Assembly (NCBI GenBank): GCA_024234895.1 | Contig: JACKNJ010000010.1 | Span: 1 to 64,000 of the forward strand | Direction: 5' to 3' | Length of the DNA stretch: 64,000 bases | Source: Gammaproteobacteria bacterium | GTDB taxonomy: Bacteria; Pseudomonadota; Gammaproteobacteria; JACKNK01 | In this document: piece by piece, positions 33,377 through 42,022 of the stretch | Numbering within the stretch: position 1 is the stretch's first letter | How the letters are laid out: the number at the start of each line of letters is the position of its first letter | Translations under genes and position numbers: made by a program | The notes under the pieces: model-generated | What the model was told of the DNA's origin: nothing | The model's database searches: none | Seen by the model: only the letters and a program-made list of their open reading frames with translations

Positions 33377-36069
33377 AAAACCGCGCGATGGCCCAGCCGT
33401 CGCATGACGGCCTTCTCCAGCTCCACCAGCAGCAGCAGGATCAGCCCGGCGCCGAAGATCAGCGCCCAATCGAGCCAACCCAGCGGTCGCGACTGGAACA
33501 TCGCCTGCATCGGCGGCGTGTACGTGTAGAGCAGCTGGAAAAAGATCACCAGGCCCGCCGCCAGCACCGCCTTCGGATTGCCGAACAGGCCTTCCATGTT
33601 GAGCACGCCATCGAGCAGATAGCGGCTGTTGAACAGGTAGAACGCCTCCATCACGACCAGCGTGTTCACCGCCACGGTGCGCGCCGTCTCCACATCCGCC
33701 CCGCCCTCGCGCGCCCAGATGTACAGGCCGAAGGTGCCGACCACCATCAGCACCGACACGAACAGGATCCGCCAGATCATGAAGCCGTTGAGAATCGGCG
33801 CACGCGGATCGCGGGGATTGCGCCGCATGATGCCGGCCTCGGCCGGCTCGAACGCCAGCGACAGCGCCAGCGTCACCGCCGTGATCATGTTCACCCACAG
33901 AATCTGCGCGGCGGTGACCGGCAACGAGCGGCCAAGCGCGATCGCCGCCAGGATGGTCAGCGCCTCGCCGCCGTTGGTCGGCAGGATGAACAGGATCGAC
34001 TTCTTGATGTTGTCGTAGACCGTGCGACCTTCCTCGATGGCGTGCTCGATGGACGCGAAGTTGTCGTCCGCCAGCACCATCTCCGCCGCCTCCTTGGCCG
34101 CCTCGGTGCCCTTCAAACCCATCGCCACGCCGACATCGGCGCGCTTCAGGGCCGGCGCATCGTTGACGCCGTCGCCGGTCATCGCGGCCACGTCGCCGCT
34201 GGCTTGAATGGCCTCGACCAGACGCAGCTTGTGCTCCGGACTGACGCGGGCGAACACGTCCGTGTGGCGGACCACCTCGCGCAGTTCCGCGTCGCTCATC
34301 GCCTCGATCTCGACACCGGTCAGCGCGTGGCTGGTGTCGCTCAGCCCCAGCCGTCGCCCGATCGCCATCGCCGTGATGGCGTGGTCGCCGGTGATCATCT
34401 TCACGTCGATGCCGGCGGTGTGACAGGCCGCCACCGCACGGATCGCCTCGTCGCGCGGCGGGTCCATGATGCCGACCACACCCAGCAGCGTCAGGCCCTC
34501 GTCCACGTCGCGGAAATCGATCTGCTCCAGCTCGGCCGGCATCACCTTCACCGCGATCGCCAGCGTGCGCTGGCCATCGGCGGCGATCGCGTGCACCCGG
34601 TCGTGCCAGGCCCGCAGATCGAGCAGGCGGTCCTCACCCTCGCGGCGTTCATGCGTGCAGCGGCTGAACAACACCTCCGGCGCGCCCTTCACGCAAAGGA
34701 AACGATGGCCCGCGTGATCGTGATGCAGGGTCGCCATGAACTTGTGTTCGGACTCGAACGGGATCACGTCGATGCGCGGGTATTGCTCCAAGGTGCGATG
34801 CGGATTCAGCCCGGCCTTCACCGCCAGCACCAGCAGGGCCATCTCGGTCGGATCGCCGTCGAAATGCCACTGCCCGTCCTCCCCGCTGTGCGCGCCGGCG
34901 TCGTTGCAGAGCAGACCGACCCGGCTGACCTCAATCAGGGTCGGCGCGTGTTCGAGATCGACCGTCGCGCCCTCGCGGACGAAGTCGCCATGCGGGTCGT
35001 ACCCGCCGCCGGTGATCTGGAAGAGACCGCCCGCGACGGCCACCTGCTGCGCGGTCATCTCGTTACGGGTCAGCGTGCCGGTCTTGTCCGAACAGACCAC
35101 GGTGACCGCGCCCAGCGTCTCCACCGCCGGCAGGCGGCGGATGATCGCGCTGCGCCGCGCCATGCGCTGCACGCCGATCGCCAGCGTGATGGTGATGATC
35201 GCCGGCAGGCCCTCGGGGATCGCCGCCACCGCCAGACCGACCGCCGCCATGAACATCTCCACCGCGCTGTAATCGCGCACCAGCGTGCCGAAGGCGAAGG
35301 CAAACAGCGCGATGACCAGGATCGCCCCGGTCAGCACCCGCGCGAACGCGGACATCTGCCGCAGCAGCGGCGTCTCCAGCACTTGCACGCTCTGCAACAT
35401 CGCGCTGATGCGACCGATCTCGGTGCGCTCGCCGGTCGCGACCACCACCCCCGCGCCCTGCCCCGAGGTCACCAGCGTCCCGGACCACGCCATGCCCACG
35501 CGATCGCCGATCACCGCGTCCGCCGCGACCGCGTCGCGGCGCTTGCTGGCGGGCACCGATTCGCCGGTCAGCAGCGCCTCGTCGATGTTCAGCTCCTTCA
35601 GCCGAATCAGGCGCAGGTCCGCCGGCACCCGGTCGCCGGACTGCAACCAGACCACATCCCCCGGCACCAGTTCGGTCGCGTCGATGGTGTGCTTCTGGCC
35701 GTCGCGCAGGGCCACCGCCCGCGGCGAGAGCATCGCGCGCACCGCGTCCAAGGCCTTCTCCGCCTTGCCCTCCTGGATGAAGCCGATCACCGCGTTGATC
35801 AGCACCACGCCGACGATGACGCCCGAATCCACCCAATGCCCCAGCAGCGCCGTGACCACGCCAGCGGCCAGCAGCACATAGATCAGCACGTTGTGGAACT
35901 GGAGCAGGAAGCGCTGCAACGCGCTCGCCCTGGGCGGCGGCGGCAACTGGTTCGGGCCGTACTGCGCCAGACGCCCGCGCGCCTCCTCCCCCGACAGGCC
36001 GTTGATCGAGGTCGATAACGCCTCGACGACCTGCTCGCCCGACAGGGCATGCCAGTTGGAGTCACCCAT
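33373..36069 (-). CDS. P2-type cation-transporting ATPase (calcium-ATPase-like)
   Basis: 898 residues from ATG 36069, with GGGAG upstream; TTG 36084 would add five residues. Domains: N-terminal cation-ATPase segment (HALSGEQVVEALST), actuator with LLTGES (166-171), the M4 ion-binding motif IPEGLPA (284-290), phosphorylation site SDKTGTLT with Asp328, nucleotide domain with KGAPE, and hinge MTGDGVNDAPALKRADVGVAMG. The PEGLP motif fits SERCA-like Ca2+ or broad cation pumps; ten transmembrane helices expected in the inner membrane. Stop codon lies in a REP element. Ion specificity is inferred only. Confidence 0.93.
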   Translation of the reverse strand: MGDSNWHALSGEQVVEALSTSINGLSGEEARGRLAQYGPNQLPPPPRASALQRFLLQFHNVLIYVLLAAGVVTALLGHWVDSGVIVGVVLINAVIGFIQEGKAEKALDAVRAMLSPRAVALRDGQKHTIDATELVPGDVVWLQSGDRVPADLRLIRLKELNIDEALLTGESVPASKRRDAVAADAVIGDRVGMAWSGTLVTSGQGAGVVVATGERTEIGRISAMLQSVQVLETPLLRQMSAFARVLTGAILVIALFAFAFGTLVRDYSAVEMFMAAVGLAVAAIPEGLPAIITITLAIGVQRMARRSAIIRRLPAVETLGAVTVVCSDKTGTLTRNEMTAQQVAVAGGLFQITGGGYDPHGDFVREGATVDLEHAPTLIEVSRVGLLCNDAGAHSGEDGQWHFDGDPTEMALLVLAVKAGLNPHRTLEQYPRIDVIPFESEHKFMATLHHDHAGHRFLCVKGAPEVLFSRCTHERREGEDRLLDLRAWHDRVHAIAADGQRTLAIAVKVMPAELEQIDFRDVDEGLTLLGVVGIMDPPRDEAIRAVAACHTAGIDVKMITGDHAITAMAIGRRLGLSDTSHALTGVEIEAMSDAELREVVRHTDVFARVSPEHKLRLVEAIQASGDVAAMTGDGVNDAPALKRADVGVAMGLKGTEAAKEAAEMVLADDNFASIEHAIEEGRTVYDNIKKSILFILPTNGGEALTILAAIALGRSLPVTAAQILWVNMITAVTLALSLAFEPAEAGIMRRNPRDPRAPILNGFMIWRILFVSVLMVVGTFGLYIWAREGGADVETARTVAVNTLVVMEAFYLFNSRYLLDGVLNMEGLFGNPKAVLAAGLVIFFQLLYTYTPPMQAMFQSRPLGWLDWALIFGAGLILLLLVELEKAVMRRLGHRAVL

Positions 36070-36253
36070 GTTCACCGCTCCCAAACGCCAATCGCGTGAA
36101 AGTGATCAGATGTTCGCGCACGATGCCGCACATCGAGTGCCCGCGCGTTGATCTATCCGTGCCATTCCAGCGTAGCGGATGCGGAACGGAAGCCGCCCGC
36201 GCGCGAGATGACGATTGTCATGCCCGCTCACACCCTTACAATCCCCGCCCCAT

Positions 36254-36329
36254 GCCCCCGTAGCTCAGTGGATAGAGCAACCGCCTCCTAAGCGGTAGGT
36301 CGCAGGTTCGATTCCTGCCGAGGGCACCA
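36254..36329 (+). tRNA. tRNA-Arg (anticodon CCU)
   Basis: A 76-base cloverleaf: acceptor GCCCCCG / CGAGGGC (one mismatch), D arm with AGCTCAGTGGATAGAGC, anticodon arm CCGCCTCCTAAGCGG with anticodon CCT, T arm GCAGGTTCGATTCCTGC, and an encoded ACCA end. It reads AGG codons. tRNA-Arg(CCU) is a common integration site for mobile elements, and an AT-rich island begins directly downstream. The T-arm/3' end is not repeated further on in the window. Confidence 0.97.
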
Positions 36330-36629
36330 TTCCCCCTCCTCCCGCAGCCCCGGCAGCGGGCAGCCGCCCCACCACGAACGCTTCGTGACCCTCTTATCCA
36401 GACGGTCTGCTTCGGGCTTAAAGCGGACGATGGCCGTGGCAAAAGACAAGACCCGCCCCCCCTGCTTGCGCGAAAGGTATCTCGACTGCGGAGCAGTTGG
36501 CGTTTATCGTGTCCTGAGCACGCGTGCAGAACCCATCAGCTATAAATGTCAGCTTGTAGGTGCTTGGGAAAAGACTCGCGAGAAGGACAGCAGACATCCA
36601 ACATTAGAACGATTTAGAAGGAATCTCTC
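36330..36629 (+). other. Left flank of the AT-rich island, promoter region
   Basis: 300 bases between the tRNA and the first island gene. GC content falls steadily along it. Short open frames cross it but none has coding character. The end contains AGAAGGA (36617-36623) 6 bases before ATG 36630, a good ribosome site for the island gene. No integrase fragment or direct repeat of the tRNA end was found. Confidence 0.45.
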
Positions 36630-37604
36630 ATGGCCGTTTTTCGTTATTACAATGTTCAATTACTGCCTCTGGACACAAAAAGCACCCAGCTTCTAACCGC
36701 CGACGAATACAAGGATCTGTTTATTAGGGCCAAAAACAACACAATAGCGGCGATCGCTGCAAAGCATCTAGAACTAGTCTCCGCAACGCTGAGAAACGAT
36801 TTTAGATTTTCGTTCTTTAAAGCAAGCGAACTCGATGAGTTGATATACGGAACCTTCATAAAGTTTAATCATATTGACGAGCTTCGCGACCTCTACACAG
36901 ACAATAAAACACAAGATGTCGGGATTGGCGTAACACATAGAAGAGGAGAATTTGAATTTGTATGGAACCCCCGGACTCATATTCTCGCGATATCAAAACT
37001 ATCCATCAAAACAAAGTCAAATCGTCCTCAAATGAGACTTATGAGCGGAAGCGGCGTTATAAACGCCTTAGAGACTCTTCTTTCTCCGATCTCAGAAGAG
37101 CGGTTCAAGAATTATGTCCTTAGTATTCATGAAATGACATCCTCAGAAAGTCTTGATGACGTCCTTAACGCAGACGGATATAAGTCTATCGAAGCAAAGG
37201 TGGCGTTCTCAAATTCCGATGAATTAATCGACGCCATTGCAGATGAACTAGAGTCCGACCTAAAACAAAACAATGTTCACGATGCTGAAATAATTCAACG
37301 ATCCGCTAAGAGATCAGAAATGTCTGGCTTGACAAAAACCGCTTTGGCATTTCTGGCACTTGCTACTAAGCATGGCAATGCAGTTGTGAGATACCGAAAA
37401 AATCACGAAAACAGAAAATACCAAATGGCTGACTATCCTGTGGAAATTCGAGTCCAGCGATTAGCCAAAGGAGAAGAAAACGACTATTGGCGAAGCATAG
37501 GGGATTCAATATTTGAAGCCATAAAAAAAACGAGACTAGGCGATATGGCCAAAAAAGCTCTAAAATCAACTATTGGCTCAGACGATGAGCATCAGAAAAA
37601 GTAA
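36630..37604 (+). CDS. Island protein, RexA-like by layout; possible phage-exclusion sensor
   Basis: 324 residues, soluble, encoded in AT-rich DNA unlike the neighbourhood. ATG 36630 follows a strong AGAAGGA site. By eye, the order of a beta-rich segment (GEFEFVWNPRTHILAISKLS), a helix (INALETLLSPISEERFKNYV), then a strand and a region ending YKSIEAKVAF resembles lambda RexA, in which a comparable order leads to VKVEAKLP. There is a basic C-terminus (KKTRLGDMAKKALKS). It overlaps by 20 bases a gene for a four-helix membrane protein, the same pairing logic as RexA/RexB. No firm family match; function inferred. DUF4747-like proteins are another possible relation. Confidence 0.6.
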   Translation: MAVFRYYNVQLLPLDTKSTQLLTADEYKDLFIRAKNNTIAAIAAKHLELVSATLRNDFRFSFFKASELDELIYGTFIKFNHIDELRDLYTDNKTQDVGIGVTHRRGEFEFVWNPRTHILAISKLSIKTKSNRPQMRLMSGSGVINALETLLSPISEERFKNYVLSIHEMTSSESLDDVLNADGYKSIEAKVAFSNSDELIDAIADELESDLKQNNVHDAEIIQRSAKRSEMSGLTKTALAFLALATKHGNAVVRYRKNHENRKYQMADYPVEIRVQRLAKGEENDYWRSIGDSIFEAIKKTRLGDMAKKALKSTIGSDDEHQKK

Positions 37605-38160
37605 ACTCGCCAATTTGCCATTCGCTAAGGAACTGGTTCTCGTGGCAAACGCATATGCATGGAAAGGAAACCGAAAATTCGTCTCCGAGTTCGCGGCTTG
37701 GTCAGATTGGCATCGTCGGATCATACGCAAAACCATACCGCCGCTCATTATGTCGTTATTGATAGGATTTTTCGGAAAAACCACCCAAGATACTCGCATA
37801 TCAACATTGGTTCTAGAGATTTTTCCAAGCCTACTGGGATTCGGAATTGGCGTATTCGCATTGCTATTCATATTCCCACCCCGTTTTCACAAAGACATGG
37901 AATCGCTAGGAAAAAAAAGCGGATTCAGCATACAAATATTCCCAGCCGACATGGCCTACCCCCTTGTCATTCTAACCATATCTATATTGATTGCATTCAT
38001 AAGCAACCTGTTTAACGCAGGAATTACCACCCAAGTTATAGAGGGATTTTTATTCATTTACGGCCTACTAATGACCCTGGAGTTGATTGGGGTTCTTTTT
38101 ATGGCGGCAATTAAAATTATTGGCGACCCAGTTAACTCTTCCAATACGCCAGATGAGTAG
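37585..38160 (+). CDS. Island membrane protein with four helices, RexB-like partner
   Basis: 191 residues from ATG 37585 inside the end of the preceding gene; TTG 37573 would add four residues. After a basic N-terminal region come four hydrophobic segments: IPPLIMSLLIGFFG, LVLEIFPSLLGFGIGVFALLFIF, AYPLVILTISILIAFISNLF and VIEGFLFIYGLLMTLELIGVLFMAAI. The tail is short and polar. No known family recognised. AT-rich codon use and gene overlap tie it to the upstream protein. In a two-gene exclusion system this would be the membrane effector; it could also be an immunity or anchoring protein. Confidence 0.65.
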   Translation: MSIRKSKLANLPFAKELVLVANAYAWKGNRKFVSEFAAWSDWHRRIIRKTIPPLIMSLLIGFFGKTTQDTRISTLVLEIFPSLLGFGIGVFALLFIFPPRFHKDMESLGKKSGFSIQIFPADMAYPLVILTISILIAFISNLFNAGITTQVIEGFLFIYGLLMTLELIGVLFMAAIKIIGDPVNSSNTPDE

Positions 38161-38207
38161 CATCGATACTTCGGACACCCAAATAGTATTACTCAAATGC
38201 AGGTTGC

Positions 38208-38270
38208 AGGGACTTCGGCAGGGACCTCCGGGTCAAGGGACTTCGGGGTCAAAGGGACTTCGGGGTCAGG
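38208..38270. repeat. Degenerate tandem repeat at the island's right edge
   Basis: Four adjoining copies of a unit close to GGGACTTCGGGGTCAAA (16-17 bp; the first copies are shorter or altered). The last copy runs into the GGGTCAG boundary sequence. The repeat separates AT-rich island DNA from GC-rich chromosome. It does not have spacers, so it is not a CRISPR array. Confidence 0.8.
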
Positions 38271-38287
38271 TCGCGCATTGTTGCATC
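38262..38287 (+). other. Boundary sequence shared with the cassette block
   Basis: GGGTCAG, four variable bases, then CGCATTGTTGCATC. The same arrangement with 21 identical positions of 26 occurs at 56310-56335, at the right edge of the other AT-rich block. From memory, GGTCAGGTC...GCATT sequences flank REP-associated transposase (RAYT) genes in gammaproteobacteria, so both may be footprints of such an element; that link is unverified. A half REP (GAAGCCGCTCCTG) follows at 38313-38325. Confidence 0.6.
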
Positions 38288-38339
38288 GCCGGCGAAACTG
38301 CCGATCGCGACTGAAGCCGCTCCTGTCGGCAGGCGACGA

Positions 38340-38549
38340 TCACGCGGCCCGGTAATTCCCGTCCATCCAGCAACGCGGCAAGGCCTCGCCGGACGGAAAC
38401 ACCAGCCCCGACTTGGCGAAGTTGCGGGCATCCTGCATCTCCTCGCCGGCGTGCATGCAACCCGGCACCTCGCTCTGGAACGGATCGAACAGGGGCGCGG
38501 TATCCAGCACCTCGACCAGGTCACCGTTATCACGACTCTTCAGGAACAT
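38340..38549 (-). CDS. Small conserved-looking protein
   Basis: 69 residues from ATG 38549, which has GGAGA 7 bases upstream. The sequence MFLKSRDNGDLVEVLDTAPLF continues with DPFQSEVPGCMHAGEEMQD and ends FPSGEALPRCWMDGNYRAA. Two cysteines and a C-terminal Trp stand out. I recall similar short proteins, sometimes labelled acetyltransferase, near apaG or in sulfur bacteria, but the function is unknown. It faces away from apaG. Confidence 0.7.
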   Translation of the reverse strand: MFLKSRDNGDLVEVLDTAPLFDPFQSEVPGCMHAGEEMQDARNFAKSGLVFPSGEALPRCWMDGNYRAA

Positions 38550-38664
38550 GGCGATTCTCCTTCTGCAAGTCAGGCACGGACGGCACGCACGGAGCCCGAT
38601 TCCACCGCTGGCTGCAAGGCCGTGTCCGTTGCATGGCAATGGCGGATGCCCTGTAATCGCGCCT

Positions 38665-39048
38665 ATGTCTGAGTCTAGTCCTTACCGGATAAAGGTCCGG
38701 GTCGAACCGGCCTTCATCCCCGAACAGTCCGACACCGAGCGCGGTCGCTGGGTGTTTTCCTACACCGTGACGATCGAGAACCACGGCGATGTCGCGGCGC
38801 AGTTGCGCACCCGTCACTGGGTCATCACCGACGGCGACGGCAAGGTCCAGGAGGTGCGCGGCGACGGCGTGGTCGGCGAGCAGCCCTATCTGCAACCCGG
38901 CGAAGGCTTCCGCTACACCAGCGGCACCGTGCTGGAGACGCCGATCGGCACCATGGAAGGCAGCTACCAGATGGTTGCCTCCGACGGCCACGAGTTCGAC
39001 GCCGAGATCCCGCGCTTCACGCTGTCCGCGCCGCGCACCCTCCACTGA
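38665..39048 (+). CDS. apaG: ApaG protein
   Basis: 127 residues from ATG 38665. The ApaG/FxD immunoglobulin-like fold is shown by IKVRVEPAFIPEQSDTERGRWVFSY, HWVITDGDGKVQEVRGDGVVGEQP and the glycine/threonine-rich TSGTVLETPIGTMEGSY. Divalent metal binding is known for family members; the cellular role is unclear. Its stop overlaps the apaH start (TGATG), as in E. coli and many gammaproteobacteria where apaG precedes apaH. Confidence 0.97.
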   Translation: MSESSPYRIKVRVEPAFIPEQSDTERGRWVFSYTVTIENHGDVAAQLRTRHWVITDGDGKVQEVRGDGVVGEQPYLQPGEGFRYTSGTVLETPIGTMEGSYQMVASDGHEFDAEIPRFTLSAPRTLH

Positions 39049-39890
39049 TGGCGACGTACGCGATCGGCGACATCCAGGGCTGTTTCGAATCGCTGCTGAA
39101 ACTGCTTGAGCGGCTCGATTTCAATCCGGTGGTCGACCGCCTCTGGTTCGTCGGCGATCTGGTCAATCGCGGCCCGATGTCGCTCCAGACCCTGCGTTAC
39201 GTGAAATCGCTGGGCGCTTCCGCGATCACCGTGCTCGGCAATCACGACCTGCACCTGCTGGCCGCCGCCTACGGCAACGACAAGCACTTCAAGGCGGATT
39301 CCGGTCTCGCCGACATTCTCAAGGCCGACGATCGCGACGAGTTGATCGACTGGCTGCGCTGGCGCCCGGTGCTGCATCACGACCCCGATCTCAAGCTGAC
39401 CATGGTGCACGCCGGCCTGCCGCCGCAGTGGGACCTGACCACCGCGATCGAATGCGCCCGGGAACTGGAAACCGCCCTGCGTGGCAACAGCTACCGCGAC
39501 TACTTCAAGCACATGTACGGCAACCAGCCGGACCTGTGGCGCCCCACGCTGAAGGGCGTCGAGCGCCTGCGTTACATCACCAACTGTCTGACCCGCCTGC
39601 GCTATTGCGATGCCACCGGTCGCCTCGACCATAAAGCCAAGGGCAGCGCCGACAAGCCGCCGAAGGGCCTCTACCCCTGGTATGCAGCCCCCAACCGCAA
39701 GACCGCCGACGCCAACATCGTGTTCGGCCACTGGTCGACGCTCGGCTATCACGTCGAGAACAACACCTACGCGATCGACAGCGGCTGTCTGTGGGGCGGC
39801 AAGCTGACCGCGCTGCGCGTCGATGTCTCGCCCTTCGAGGTGATCCAGTACCAGTGCGTCGGCGCGCGCAAGCCGGGCGGCGGGGACTGA
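39048..39890 (+). CDS. apaH: Diadenosine tetraphosphatase (symmetrical)
   Basis: 280 residues. ApaH splits Ap4A into two ADP and removes NpnN caps from RNA 5' ends. Metallophosphatase motifs: YAIGDIQGCFESL, WFVGDLVNRGP, VLGNHDLHLL, and later VHAGLPPQW and FGHWSTLG. Length and C-terminal part (IDSGCLWGGKLTALRVD) are typical. Translationally coupled to apaG. Confidence 0.97.
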   Translation: MATYAIGDIQGCFESLLKLLERLDFNPVVDRLWFVGDLVNRGPMSLQTLRYVKSLGASAITVLGNHDLHLLAAAYGNDKHFKADSGLADILKADDRDELIDWLRWRPVLHHDPDLKLTMVHAGLPPQWDLTTAIECARELETALRGNSYRDYFKHMYGNQPDLWRPTLKGVERLRYITNCLTRLRYCDATGRLDHKAKGSADKPPKGLYPWYAAPNRKTADANIVFGHWSTLGYHVENNTYAIDSGCLWGGKLTALRVDVSPFEVIQYQCVGARKPGGGD

Positions 39891-40043
39891 CCGGGCACGT
39901 CTCGCCGGGGCGGTGTCCCGCCTTGATGGAGCATGCGAATCGCGGCGGGACGCCGGTCCTGTCCGGAATCGCTCCGTAAACACCTCACGCGTGCGGCGAA
40001 TCCGCCGATAGATTGGCCAGTAGTCATCGAAATCCGGCCCATC

Positions 40044-40718
40044 GTGAAAAAGCTCCTCAAATCCCTGATCGTCTTCCTGCTCGGCGCCGCCGCCGGCGCC
40101 GGCGGCTACTACGGCTGGCAGGTATACCTGCCTGAAACCGGTCTGGTCGCCCCCGCCGCACCGCCCATCCCGCTCGGGCCAAGCCCGCTGGAAGCGATGC
40201 CCTATGGCATGACGGTCGCCAAGAGCACGTTCGAGACGCGACCGGTGTTCTGCATCGAACTGCCCGAGCGCAAGACCGATACCACGCAGGTCTGCAAGGT
40301 CTCGCCCGGTTTCTACGCGACCTACGTGAACAACCTGCTGCATTCGGTCGAATGGGATGTCGCCGCCGGCGCTCGCTTCCAGAACGAGTGGCGCAAGGTC
40401 GGCCTGAGCACCAACCAGAGCGGCATGGAATTCATGACCGTCGCCCATCGCCTCGGCGCCCACAAGGTCCGGTTCGAGGAGCGGACCGATCAGCAGATCG
40501 TGCTCACCTTCGACGTCGGCGACATCAGTTACCGCCTGTGGCTGCAAGCCGGCACTCCGCCGACCGACAAATCGACGCCGGATAAGGACAACGCCAAGGG
40601 CAAGGCCAAAGCCGCGTCCGATGCGGAGGACAACGCCGGCACGCCGAACACCGCGAAGCTGGATATCCCGGCGCACTTCGTGGTGACCAGACTCGCGACC
40701 ATCCTGTCGTTCGAGTGA
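40044..40718 (+). CDS. Membrane-anchored hypothetical protein
   Basis: 224 residues from GTG 40044 (read as MKKLLKSLIVFLLGAAAGAGG), which gives a classic N-terminal anchor or signal; no ribosome site is clear. The exported part has two cysteines (FCIELPERKTDTTQVCKV) that could form a disulfide, a beta-rich centre, and a Lys/Asp/Ala-rich low-complexity stretch (TPDKDNAKGKAKAASDAEDN) before the final strand. No family recognised. It stands alone after apaH. Confidence 0.65.
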   Translation: MKKLLKSLIVFLLGAAAGAGGYYGWQVYLPETGLVAPAAPPIPLGPSPLEAMPYGMTVAKSTFETRPVFCIELPERKTDTTQVCKVSPGFYATYVNNLLHSVEWDVAAGARFQNEWRKVGLSTNQSGMEFMTVAHRLGAHKVRFEERTDQQIVLTFDVGDISYRLWLQAGTPPTDKSTPDKDNAKGKAKAASDAEDNAGTPNTAKLDIPAHFVVTRLATILSFE

Positions 40719-40903
40719 CCGGTCGGTCGGAAACTCTCGCTTAGCCGGTCAGCTTCCCGGAAATCAGGAGCCTGGATAGAATCGCTTGCCTTCCCCTGCA
40801 GCCGCGGGAAGCAGGCCTGCAATGGGAGGATCCCGCGCAATGAATCGGCCTTCTGGCGACGTGCTGCGAACTCGTTTCGTCTTTCGTCCGTGGAGGTTCC
40901 GAC

Positions 40904-41818
40904 ATGCGCGCATTCCTGCGTCGATCCCTGCTGTCCGTCCGTCTCGTGTCCCCTGGCCTGTTCATCTTCCTGGCCGTGTTTCCGCTGCTTTCATCCGCCT
41001 CGGTCGTCGCCGTCAACGGCGAGGGCGGCGCGTATGGACGCGTGTTCCTCAATAATGGTGGCGGGATCGCCGATGAGTTCGGCTGGATCGGCGGCGGCGC
41101 CGGTTCGCCGACCTACAACCTGACGCCGGGTGGCACCACCAGCTTCTCGGACAACGGTAGCGCCACCTACAACGACAACGGCCCGGCCAGCAACGTCAGC
41201 GGCTCGACCAACCTCGCAGTGACCGGATCGAGCGTCACCGGCAGCGGCAGCATCACCGGCAATTCGACCTTCGACGGCACCTTTTCGACGTATTACTTCC
41301 ACTTCGGCACCATCGTGAACAGCGTGGTGGACCTGGGCGGTCCGAACACGGCGTTCACCCTCACCTACACATTCCAGGACAACTACGCCATCAATAACGG
41401 TGCGCATGTTTTCTGGTACGGCGCCCGGGCAGGGACCGCGTACAACAGCGGAGACATCTTGAGCGTGAACGACGGCGGTCCCGGCCTGCTGTTCATGACG
41501 GATGGCCCCGGTTCGGTGTTCATCACCAACACCATCTCCGGCGTGACCGGCATCGACGGTCTGCTCTACCTGCGTTTCGACGTGCAGGCGGCGGGCCAGT
41601 GGCAGGGCTACGGCTTCGATCCATATTCGGTCAGCTCGACCTCATCCTGGTCGTTCGAACTCAACGTCGACAGCCCGGCGAACAGCGCCGTGCCGATCGC
41701 GACCCCGTTCATGCTGATGCTGTTCGGCCTCGCCGGCCTCGCCACCCGCGCCACGACCAATATCTGCATCGGTCGCGGCAGCGCCAGGCAGGCGTTCACC
41801 GTCAACCGTTCGTCATAG
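40904..41818 (+). CDS. Secreted protein with a PEP-CTERM-like C-terminal sorting signal
   Basis: 304 residues with GGAGGT upstream of ATG 40904. A signal peptide (LFIFLAVFPLLSSASVVA) is followed by a Gly/Ser/Thr/Asn-rich, beta-type extracellular domain. Near the C-terminus, SAVPIATPFMLMLFGLAGLATRA resembles the PEP-CTERM signal (VPxP, hydrophobic helix, basic), but Pro-Glu-Pro is replaced by PIATP, and 20 extra residues (TTNICIGRGSARQAF...) follow the basic end. No exosortase or polysaccharide genes are in the window. Could be a decayed or variant sorting tag. Confidence 0.7.
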   Translation: MRAFLRRSLLSVRLVSPGLFIFLAVFPLLSSASVVAVNGEGGAYGRVFLNNGGGIADEFGWIGGGAGSPTYNLTPGGTTSFSDNGSATYNDNGPASNVSGSTNLAVTGSSVTGSGSITGNSTFDGTFSTYYFHFGTIVNSVVDLGGPNTAFTLTYTFQDNYAINNGAHVFWYGARAGTAYNSGDILSVNDGGPGLLFMTDGPGSVFITNTISGVTGIDGLLYLRFDVQAAGQWQGYGFDPYSVSSTSSWSFELNVDSPANSAVPIATPFMLMLFGLAGLATRATTNICIGRGSARQAFTVNRSS

Positions 41819-42022
41819 GGACCAAGCGCCCCCGGCACCCGGCGGTTCGAACCGCTCGCCGCCGACCGCGCGTGGCCCGACAGCGCACGGTGGCTGAGCG
41901 GAGTCGAAGCCGCGGCAAGCCCGCTCCCGAGGTGAAACCATCCCCGGTGATCGAGCGCGTTTCGTGCACGGCCGAGTGCTAAATTCAGCGCGTCGACCTC
42001 CCACCCTCCGGGGCGCACCGCC

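Noticed and set aside
33388..36018. 876-codon plus-strand open frame opposite the P-type ATPase
   Set aside because: His/Arg/Gln-rich mirror frame of an unmistakable ATPase gene.
38208..38270. Possible CRISPR array
   Set aside because: Units are only 16-17 bp, degenerate and directly adjoining with no spacers; no cas genes.
36254..38340. Integrated prophage or integrative element at tRNA-Arg
   Set aside because: No integrase, no phage structural genes and no repeat of the tRNA 3' end at the right border; only position and base composition suggest acquisition.
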